DNA of 64,000 nt, from NCBI GenBank assembly GCA_905221605.1, contig CAJNDS010002392.1, forward strand, positions 181,001 to 245,000, in the 5' to 3' direction. A program made the translations under genes and the position numbers. Below are positions 58,701 to 64,000 of the stretch, piece after piece. The notes under the pieces were generated by a model. The model made no database searches and was not told the DNA's origin. It was given only the letters and a program-made list of their open reading frames with translations. This DNA comes from Symbiodinium natans. Lineage: Eukaryota > Sar > Dinophyceae > Suessiales > Symbiodiniaceae. Position 1 is the first letter of the stretch. Each line of letters begins with the position of its first letter.

Positions 58701-59869
58701 GGGGTTCTTCAAGGTTCTTGACCCTTATAAGGGGACCTTTGGGGTTATATAGGGGTTATTTAGGTACACAAGGTATGTGTAGGGGTTATATATGGGTTCT
58801 ATAGAGGAATAGATAAGAAAGCCCTTAATCCTTATAAGGGACCTTAGGGGTTATATAATATAGAGGAAGAATGTCCCGGGTTCTCGAGGGGTCCCTCCTT
58901 ATCCCCCTTAATAGGTTTAGGGTTTAGGGTTTAGGGTTTAGGGTTTAGGGTTTAGGGTTTAGGGTTTAGGGTTTAGGGTTTAGGGTTTAGGGTTTAGGGT
59001 TTAGGGTTTAGGGTTTAGGGGTAGGGATTGGATTTTGAAGCTTTGGCTTCCGGCTTCGCAGGGTTTGGTGTGTAGGGTTGCTTGCTATTTGCTTAAGCAC
59101 CACCCTAAACCCTAAACCTTAAACCCTACATAAACCCTAAAACCCTAAACCCTAAACCCTTAACCCTGAACCCTAAACCTTGTTTTTTTGGGCGGGGTTT
59201 GTAAGCAATAAGTAGTCTAGGGTTTGCGTGACAGCCTGGCGTGGTCTTGGCTCGGGAGCCTAACCCCTGAACCCCAAACCCAAAGCCCACCCTAAACCCT
59301 AAACCCTAAACCCTAAACCCTAAACCCTAAACCCTAAACCCTAAACCCTAAACCCTAAACCCTAAACCCTAAACCCTAAACCCTAAACCCCCAAACCCCA
59401 AACCCTAAACCCCAGCCCAGGCTCCTGAAGACGACCCAAGAGATCGACACTGCCATTATCGGCCTGCGCGATGCCGGGACGGACAAGGGCTGCTTCGGGT
59501 TTAGGGCTTTGGGCTTTGGGCTTAGGGCTGAGGGTTTACGGCTTAGGGCTTCGGGCTTAGGGCTTTGGGCTTTGGGCTTGGGTTTAGGGTTAAGTGGGAA
59601 TTAGGGTTTAGTTTCGGGTTTTGGCCCTATTAAACTTCGTAGCCCAGTGATACCGTCTTCCGTTTTTTTGGTTCAAGGTTCTAAGGAAGCAACCAACCCC
59701 AAAAGGGCGCCCTTTGTGAACCCTGATATCATCCCGGCTTAGCGTTTAGAGTTTAGGGTATGCGGTTTAGGGGTTGGGGTTTGGGGTTTAGGGTTTAGAG
59801 TTTAGGGCGAACCCGACATCCGCTGCTCCAGCCAAGGAGAGAACTCGCGTGGACCTCCTGAAGGGCTGA
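33892..59869 (+). CDS. Apolipoprotein-L-like protein, 23-exon model of about 333 aa
   Basis: Model exons: 33892-33924, 34400-34423, 34788-34828, 35404-35434, 36219-36272, 36844-36891, 42720-42774, 43224-43303, 45660-45713, 46295-46339, 48128-48151, 49304-49339, 50482-50508, 51277-51313, 52148-52175, 52541-52564, 54411-54480, 55062-55120, 55596-55638, 56756-56803, 58263-58318, 59421-59472, 59837-59869 (TGA). The sum is 1,002 nt, in phase. The order matches ApoL: a helical region (AAELLQLLSKLASVTEELAEH), the Gly/Ala-rich membrane-active core (GGVLGAAGLALAPVSG, then LTGAGLGVGAAAATLTAG), later helices, SFFSIAFGVW joined to DIVEGAKDING, and a C-terminal helix. ApoL proteins are membrane-associated; the role in protists is unknown. 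Exons at 42720, 43224, 54411-58263 and 59421 are the best supported. Those at 36844, 48128, 50482 and 52541 are least certain. The 5' end is unresolved. Confidence 0.6.
34656..34775 (+). repeat. C-strand telomere-like array
   Basis: (CCCTAAA)n ending about 12 nt before the acceptor AAAAG at 34787. Matching G-strand arrays in the same intron are at 34262-34365. Confidence 0.95.
35651..35873. mobile_element. MITE-like family B, copy 4, expanded by paired arrays
   Basis: Ends are GATCCAGAGTAGGCCCTT and AGGCTACTTTTGGGTC. The middle holds (TTTAGGG)n at 35716-35779 immediately followed by (CCCTAAA)n at 35780-35832. This is a perfect head-to-head palindrome of telomere units inside an element. Confidence 0.7.
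37788..37880 (+). other. Exon-like open frame at the left end of the 5-kb block
   Basis: After CCCGGCAG|G, a 30-codon frame (starting DEADLQGPSFLKLVHKARAQ) runs to a TGA. The composition is protein-like, but there is no family match and no partner exon. Confidence 0.2.
37915..38943. repeat. Left arm of a 1-kb inverted repeat
   Basis: Reverse complement of 40045-41073 with few substitutions. Examples are TAAAACAGCTGTGTCG against CGACACAGCTATTTTA and matching AACTCATTTTCAAGTG against CACTTGAAAATGAGTT. Inner ends read GTAAAGACGTAAATG and its complement. Similarity is weaker at the outer margin. Confidence 0.9.
38488..38760 (-). other. 90-codon open frame in the left palindrome arm
   Basis: Starts ATG AAT TGG CAG and ends at TAG. 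Contains CEDGFVCAVCKGLN, a Cys cluster of unknown meaning. The same frame is intact in the other arm (40229-40501, + strand) with one Cys/Tyr difference. Preservation in both arms may only reflect recent duplication. Confidence 0.3.
39465..39546 (+). repeat. Decamer-like repeat in the palindrome loop
   Basis: About seven units of GGACTGCGGA or GGAGTGCGGA in the 1.1-kb spacer between the arms. Confidence 0.85.
40045..41073. repeat. Right arm of a 1-kb inverted repeat
   Basis: Partner of 37915-38943; the spacer 38944-40044 is not palindromic. High arm identity implies a recent inverted duplication or ongoing gene conversion. Confidence 0.9.
40229..40501 (+). other. 90-codon open frame in the right palindrome arm
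   Basis: Mirror copy of the frame at 38488-38760, differing at one noted residue (HSY here, HSC there). No recognised domain. Confidence 0.3.
41134..41523 (+). other. Unidentified open frame right of the palindrome
   Basis: Open from an acceptor-like GGCGCCAG|G at 41134 through about 129 codons to TGA, including RPARAAARRGKKEKR (basic). Long for this window, but it lies in GC-rich DNA where long frames arise easily. No family recognised. Confidence 0.2.
43558..43603 (+). repeat. (ATT)n microsatellite
   Basis: TTATTATTATTATTATCATT-type trinucleotide run in an AT-rich patch after the ApoL-like exon at 43224. Confidence 0.85.
43866..44275 (+). repeat. 400-bp C-strand telomere-like array ending in poly-C
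   Basis: The longest array in the window, mostly CCCTAAA with CCCCAAA, CCCTAAG and CCCTAA variants, ending in a C16 run at 44275-44291. No exon was found directly after it; G-strand repeats resume at 44411. Confidence 0.95.
44411..44541 (+). repeat. G-strand telomere-like array
   Basis: (TTTAGGG)n with interspersed 8-nt TTTTAGGG units, opposing the array at 43866-44275. Confidence 0.95.
44693..44945 (+). repeat. Minisatellite of CATATGATTTTAAAAGGGAT units
   Basis: Roughly ten degenerate copies of an AAAAGGGAT-containing unit, alternating between GAGTTTATATGAATT and CCATATGATTTT halves. AT-rich and unlike the surrounding repeats. Confidence 0.85.
46028..46148. mobile_element. Inverted-repeat element next to an array
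   Basis: GTAATATAGGGGTCGGAATAATTA on the left mirrors TAATTATTCAGGCCCCTATACTA on the right. A half copy (TAACTATTCAGGCCCCTATATTA) is at 46232-46255. Confidence 0.65.
46731..46850 (+). repeat. C-strand telomere-like array
   Basis: About 16 (CCCTAAA) units; no clear exon follows before G-strand units resume near 46990. Confidence 0.95.
47185..47940 (+). other. Array-free segment with overlapping open frames
   Basis: A 130-codon frame at 47200-47592 (basic, ending KRKRQ before array-derived residues) is followed, after an array remnant and CGCAG, by a 66-codon frame at about 47650-47847 (starting LPNCHCVERAPLEVLQAAEE). Composition is protein-like, but no domain is recognised and neither fits the ApoL-like exon chain. 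It may be a captured fragment or an unrecognised exon. Confidence 0.22.
48186..48480 (+). repeat. Octamer telomere-variant array (TTTTAGGG / GTGTTAGGG)
   Basis: About 36 consecutive units of TTTTAGGG with blocks of GTGTTAGGG. This is a homogenised 8-nt variant distinct from the heptamer elsewhere, directly downstream of the exon at 48128. Confidence 0.92.
50105..50320. mobile_element. Dispersed repeat family E, copy 1
   Basis: Shares TGGTCCCTTACCTTCTTTA, ATGGGCCTTGGGTT, GGGCATGTAAAGGG and GGGTTCCCC with 57190-57310 in the same order. Lies in an array-free part of an intron. Confidence 0.55.
50958..51078. mobile_element. MITE-like family D, copy with internal array
   Basis: GGGGGTTTCCGAAATCAGGGGC on the left and CCCCTATCTTGGGAAGTACCC on the right, with TTTAGGG units expanded between them. 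Confidence 0.6.
51812..51928. mobile_element. Inverted-repeat element
   Basis: TTAAGTGATCTTAGTAGCTGA on the left mirrors CACCAACTAAGTGATTAAG on the right. Inner mirrored GTACACTTTACACTT and AAAGTGTACACTTTC. Confidence 0.65.
53230..53635 (+). repeat. Hexanucleotide (GGCCCT)n arrays
   Basis: Two blocks (53230-53395 and 53523-53625) of CTGGCC/CCTGGC units. Any frame through them encodes dipeptide repeats (Ala-Leu or Trp-Pro), so the long open frames here are artefacts. Shorter variants of the unit continue to about 53660. Confidence 0.95.
53640..54095 (+). repeat. Degenerate tandem repeat with CCCCTTCGCGCCAA motif
   Basis: CCCCTTGCGCCAAGCC, CCCCTTCGCACCAACCC and CCCCTTCGCGCCAACC recur at about 100-nt intervals with CCCTGCCT-GTTTCCG text between them. 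Open frames are low-complexity. Confidence 0.7.
56299..56720 (+). mobile_element. MITE-like family D with a captured coding fragment
   Basis: Inverted ends ATATGGGGGGTTTCCGAAATTAG (left) and CCTATTTTCGTCAACCCCCATAT (right) enclose about 330 nt of open, protein-like sequence. A frame from about 56345 includes SSSFTSWLDLGDPDAP, VDMMRGVLLQSNPNLDAFGW and an EF-hand-like loop DVNADGVVS. The frame stays open through the next ApoL-like exon (56756-56803) to 56983. The fragment looks like transduplicated cDNA or exon sequence. No family assigned. Confidence 0.5.
56930..57035. mobile_element. MITE-like family F, copy 2
   Basis: GGAGTGATTTCTCTAAATTCT on the left mirrors CCTAAATTTTGAGAAATGACC on the right. 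The core has GGTCCCTTA and GGGTACCCAAAAG as in 17084-17212. Confidence 0.6.
57190..57310. mobile_element. Dispersed repeat family E, copy 2
   Basis: Same ordered blocks as 50105-50320 (CCTTTCCTTCTTTACC, GGGCCCTTGGGTT, GGGGCATATAGGGGGTTCCCC). Confidence 0.55.
58915..59022 (+). repeat. G-strand telomere-like array
   Basis: About 15 perfect (TTTAGGG) units in the intron between the ApoL-like exons at 58263 and 59421. The partner C-strand array is at 59290-59392. Confidence 0.95.
59290..59392 (+). repeat. C-strand telomere-like array
   Basis: About 14 (CCCTAAA) units ending roughly 28 nt before the acceptor CCCAG at 59416-59420. Confidence 0.95.
59635..59745. mobile_element. MITE-like family C, copy 3
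   Basis: CGTAGCCCAGTGATACCG on the left and ATCATCCCGGCTTAG (weak end) on the right. Body TTTTTTTGGTTCAAGGTTC and ACCAACCCCAAAAGGGCGCC. Confidence 0.6.
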
Positions 59870-60037
59870 GAACGCCGGCTCGGGGGTTCGAGGGCTTCGC
59901 GGGCACCCTAACATGGTAGGCCCTTCAGGGTTTAGGGTTTAGGGTTTAGGGTTTAGGGTTCAGAGTTTAGGGACCCTGGGATAATTTCCCTCATTGGGTT
60001 TAGGAGGATCATATTCAGGGATATTTTTTCAGGCTAA

Positions 60038-60200
60038 CTTGGTGGCTGTGTGGTACCCTTTACTAACCCTCTTTTTTGGTTCTGGGTTCCCTTAAGGGTT
60101 TAGGATTTAGGGTTTAGGGTGTATGGCTTCGGGTTTAGGGTAACCAGCCCAAAAAAAGGGTGACCTTATTCTGATATGCTTACTGGGCTACCAAGTTATC
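60038..60200. mobile_element. MITE-like family C, copy 4, with internal telomere units
   Basis: CTTGGTGGCTGTGTGGTACCC on the left and GCTTACTGGGCTACCAAG on the right, with TTTAGGG units between. Body motifs as in the other family C copies. Confidence 0.65.
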
Positions 60201-60596
60201 AAGCTAAACATGAAGGAGAATGCAGGAGGGGGGGGGGGGGGGGGCGGTAAGGGCAGGGTTTAGGGATTAAGGTTTAGGGTTTAGTGCTTACAGCCCTTAA
60301 CCCTGAGCCCTACCTTCCCTGCAGTCCCTATACGTCCCCCAGCAATGACACCTGAACCCTTATTATGATTTGTTGATTGTGCGCGGGAGTGCCCCAAACC
60401 TTAGGTGAGGTCCGTGTCTTCAGGCGGCTTGTGATAACCATTCTAGCCCTGAACCCGAAAGCCCAAAACCTCAATCCCTGTTGAACCGTGTACGCCCTAA
60501 ATCCTAAAACCTAACTCGTCCCCTAAACCCTAAACCCTCCACCCTAAACCCTAAACCCTAAAGGGAAGCCCCGAACCCCTTAGTGCCGGGACCGCC

Positions 60597-60677
60597 ATGC
60601 GGGGACTTGAATTTTCTTCTTCACGCGTCTCATGGGGGGACCCATGTCTGGGCGTTGCGCCTGCTCCGGCCCGCGAG
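60597..60677 (+). CDS. Likely first exon of a downstream gene (partial)
   Basis: An ATG in good context (ACCGCCATGC) opens 27 codons (starting MRGLEFSSSRVSWGDPCLG) ending at GAG|GTCTTG (GT donor). It follows a CCCTAAA array, and a CCTTAG at 60578-60583 could be the trans-splice acceptor, leaving a 13-nt UTR. The protein is not recognisable. Candidate later exons are 62275-62334 (starting LRGECEGLPRIASWNFLGTQ; this could itself begin at an ATG at 62269) and an ATG-led segment at 63326-63368 (MDSGAFRSLNFVGMQ). Confidence 0.35.
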
Positions 60678-61142
60678 GTCTTGAGGTCTTCAGGGTTTAC
60701 CCCAAACCCTAAACCCTAAACCCAAGTTCGGGTTTTATCCTAGAGTCTTTTGGAGCTCAGGTGGGATCCAAGCCTTTCAAACCCTAAACCCTAACTCAAC
60801 CCTAACCTCAAGTCCCGCATCTAGCTTTTCTTGGAGGCCACTGCCACTTGTATGAGGTACCCAACTACGGAACTCCTCAGCCTGCCCCGAAACCGACTGC
60901 AACACCCTTATCCCTGATCCCTAAACAATAAACCCCTGACTCGGAGCCTAAACCCCCCAAACCTGAACCCAAGCCCTACGTGTTTCATGCCAGGGACCCT
61001 AAACCCTGGACCCTAAACCCTAAACCCTAAACCCTAAACCCTGGACCCTAAACCCTAAACCCTAATCCCTAAACCCTAAACACTTTTTCCCCAACGTGCT
61101 GCATGTCCAGCTCTCTGACTTAGTCTTTAGCATTTTTAGGGA

Positions 61143-61160
61143 GGGGGGGGGGGGGGGGGG
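61143..61160 (+). repeat. Poly-G run
   Basis: About 18 G residues just before a long G-strand telomere-like array. Similar runs occur at 1801-1817, 55197-55210, 57926-57940, 60230-60244 and 62486-62504. Confidence 0.85.
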
Positions 61161-61189
61161 CAAGTACACGAGCTGCGTTAGGGTTTAGG

Positions 61190-61381
61190 GGTTTGGGTTT
61201 AGGGTTTAGGGTTTAGGGTTTAGGGTTTAGGGTTAGGTTTAGGGTTTAGGGTTTAGGGTTTAGGGTTTAGGGTTTAGGGTTTAGGGTTTAGGGTTTAGGG
61301 TTTAGGGTTTAGGGTTTAGGGTTTAGGGTTTAGGGTTTAGGGTTTAGGGTTTAGGGTTTAGGGTTTAGGGTTTAGGGTTTA
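61190..61381 (+). repeat. G-strand telomere-like array
   Basis: About 27 (TTTAGGG) units, one of the longest perfect runs in the window. Confidence 0.95.
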
Positions 61382-63225
61382 GCGCTAAACCCAAACCCCC
61401 TAAACAGTTAACGGGCTCCGAGCATGGTACCCAGATGTACAGTGCGCCTTGCTCTCGACAACGACGACGGCCTTGGTGGGCCTGTCGGTACTCGACCTGC
61501 GGCATCGCAAGTTGGGGTTCAGAGTTGGGTTGAGGGTATTTGGGGTATTTAGGGTATTTGTGGTGTTTGGGGTATGTAGGGTATCTAGGATGTTTAGAGT
61601 TTTTTCGGGTATTTGGGGTGTTAGGGTTTAGGGTGAAGTCCCCTCCTCCGTCGTCCCTTGTTGTCAGTTGGCTTTCATGTTGGGGGAGAGGATGACGGCA
61701 TAGGGTTCAGTGTTCAGGGTGTAGACACCCTCAACCCTAACCCGCCCACTCGTTTCTGAAACCCTAACCCTAAACCCTAAACCCTAAACCCTAAACCCCT
61801 GCGTTCGAGACAGTTGTAAGTTTCCGGACCTCCTCGGTAAGGGGGCCTATCCAGAAGGGGGTTAAAGATAGCGATATACTAACATATGAAACAGGGTTTA
61901 GGGTTTAGGGTTTAGGGTGAGTGTATATTAGGTCATTTTTCAATTTTGGTGAGTGTAAAGACCGGGTGTCCTCTTGGGGGTACAAGAAATATAGACCCCA
62001 CTTCATATGCTATAATTTCTATGAAGACGGCAATAGACCATTACAGTAATATGGTGTTATAATTAGTATCGCCGTAATATTTCAACAATACATGATTACA
62101 GTAATGTTAATCTTCTGAACCCTAAACCCTAGACCCTAGACCCTAAACCCTAAACCCTAAACCTTAAACCTTAAACCTTAAACCTTAAACCCTAAGCAAA
62201 CCCTAAACCCTAAACAAACCCTAAACCCGAGGTAATTTCGGCTTCTAGAGTTGTAGGGGTGTGTGATCATGCAGCTGCGTGGAGAGTGCGAAGGCCTGCC
62301 AAGAATCGCTTCATGGAACTTCCTCGGCACGCAGGTTGCGCTGGCTTGACCTAAACCCTAGCCCTAAACCCTCAACCCTCAACCCCAAACCCGAAACCCG
62401 AAACCCTTAACCCAAACTCTCTCTGAACCCTAAACCCTAAACCTTCAGGTTCGTTGGCCTCAACGCTTAGGTTTTTTTTTTCTTCGGGGGGGGGGGGGGG
62501 GGGGGCGCGGCCCTCCACCCCAAAAAGAGAAAGACGCAGAACAATCTCAAACCCCAAAGCCCCCAACGCACCCTGAAGCCGATAAACCCGCCCTAAACCC
62601 TAAACCCTAAACCCTGAACCCTAAACCCTAAACCCTAAACCCTAAACCCTAAACCCTAAACCCTAAACCCTAAACCCTACTCATGCCTCCCTTCCCCATC
62701 CCTGGGGGCGAAGCAATCCCGCCGGCTTCACGCAGCTTACAAAACGGGCAGCTTACAGAACATGTCGGAGGGGGGCCTATTAGAGGGTTCTTACGGGAGG
62801 GTTTAGGGTTTAGGGTTTAGGGTTTATGGTTTAGGGTTTAGGGTTTAGGGTTTAGGGTTCTTAAGGGAGGGGGTTCTTAAGGGAGGCGGGTACCTAGGGA
62901 ACCTTAGGGAAGCTTAAGGAGCCTTAGTGGGGAGTATTGGGGAACCTTGGGTTACACCCTAAACCCGAAACCCGAAAGCCTACATCCTAAACCCTAAACC
63001 CTAAACCCTAAACCCTAAACCCTAAATAAACCCAGGGTGCTAGCTGGTGCACAGCCGCAATACTTTAGGCTTTAGGGGCCGGTCTTAGGGAGTTTACGGT
63101 TTAGAGTTACCCTCAGCCCTAAACCCAGAAACCTTAAACCCTAAACCCGCTTAAACCTTAAAACCCTAAACCCTAAACCCCGAATCCCTGAACCACAAGG
63201 GCAGTCAAACCCGAAACCCTAAACC

Positions 63226-63315
63226 CTAAACCCTAAACCCTAAACCCTAAACCCTAAACCCTAAACCCTAAACCCTAAACCCTAAACCTTAAACCCTAAA
63301 CCCTAAACCCTAAAC
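63226..63315 (+). repeat. C-strand telomere-like array
   Basis: (CCCTAAA)n immediately upstream of the ATG-led segment at 63326. The matching G-strand array follows at 63445-63526, giving the usual sandwich. Confidence 0.95.
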
Positions 63316-64000
63316 CTAGGGCAACATGGATTCCGGAGCCTTCCGGTCCTTGAACTTTGTTGGGATGCAAGGGTTGTATATCGGCTCTAGGTCCCTCAAC
63401 CCTAAACCCTAAACCCCAAACCCCAGGGGTTAGGGTTAGGCCTTTTAGGGTTTAGGGTTTAGGGTTTAGGGTTTAGGGTTTAGGGTTTAGGGTTTAGGGT
63501 TTAGGGTTTAGGGTTTAGGGTTTAGGGAGCTCCCTACTTTAACCCCCCCCCCCCCAGGCTCCCATCCCATATAATAACCCAACAGACCGGTCTGGCGAAT
63601 ATGGGATTTAGGGTTTAGGGTTTAGGATTTAGGGTTTAGGATTCAGGGTTCAGGGTTTAGGGCTGCGGCCGGCTGCAACCTGCGCGCTTGGCTTTCGTGG
63701 CCGATTGGGTCCTGGATCCGCTTTCAGAGAGTCCTAGGCCTCCACTGGACTTTCGGTCGCAGGGTTTGGGGTTTAGGGTTTAGGGTTTAGGGTGTAGGGT
63801 GTAGGGTGTAGGGTTTAGGGTTTAGGGTTGAGGGGTTTCAGTTTAGTTGTTTGGGGCTTGGGGGCCCTTCAAGGTGCAATGTTTGGAGTTTAGAGTTCGG
63901 AGCCCACGCCACAAACCCCCAAACTGCGTCGCCACCATCCCTGACTTTGGCTTTGGAGTACTATACTTTAATATGTTTTGGTTCCGGGTCATATACTTTT

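Noticed and set aside
1-64000. True chromosome end (telomere)
   Set aside because: Arrays of both orientations alternate with exons through the whole window and are short and degenerate; no terminal run was seen.
1-64000. CRISPR arrays from regularly repeated units
   Set aside because: Repeats are contiguous heptamers or a 91-bp exon duplication, without unique spacers, in a eukaryotic gene context.

Overview
The window looks like nuclear DNA of a core dinoflagellate. Four things point there. (1) All recognisable coding sequence is cut into short exons of about 14-93 nt. (2) In the gene I can verify best, all 18 introns end in AG followed by an exon-initial G, and their donors are GC (11), GA (4) or GT (3), the relaxed splice code described for Symbiodiniaceae and relatives. 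(3) Every exon I can assign is on the + strand, as in dinoflagellate unidirectional gene arrays. (4) The DNA is full of the plant/alveolate telomere heptamer TTTAGGG/CCCTAAA. I saw no rRNA, tRNA, CRISPR array or bacterial operon.

Layout. 79-351: an open frame with a calmodulin-binding IQ motif. 936-1571: seven 91-bp tandem copies of a 3' splice site plus a partial exon. 1572-17866: the last 19 exons (288 codons) of a mitochondrial-type HSP70, read exon by exon with phases that fit. 18882-21646: weak exons of an unknown gene. 22270-24250: an island without telomere-like repeats, with T-rich putative introns and a Lys/Gly/Asp-rich C-terminus. 24784-28974: a small unknown gene (about 112 aa) that assembles in phase. 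29933-30990: a possible 48-aa gene, or 5' exons of the next gene. 33892-59869: a 23-exon model of about 333 aa whose core resembles the apolipoprotein-L family. It is interrupted at 37.6-42.64 kb by a repeat-poor block holding a 1-kb-arm palindrome. 60597-end: the likely first exon of another gene and weak downstream exons.

The main structural signal is a polarity rule. Nearly every supported exon has a (CCCTAAA)n tract just upstream and a (TTTAGGG)n tract just downstream. Read in the direction of transcription, most introns therefore begin with G-strand telomere-like repeats and end with C-strand repeats. Their two ends are reverse complements and could pair in the pre-mRNA, bringing weak splice sites together. 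The rule also helps locate exons in this window.

Introns additionally hold several families of short inverted-repeat (MITE-like) elements, an inverted minisatellite, long poly-G/poly-C runs and microsatellites. One MITE-like element appears to carry a captured coding fragment. The gene models are hand-built from sequence alone. HSP70 is secure, the ApoL-like core is good, and the rest are hypotheses.
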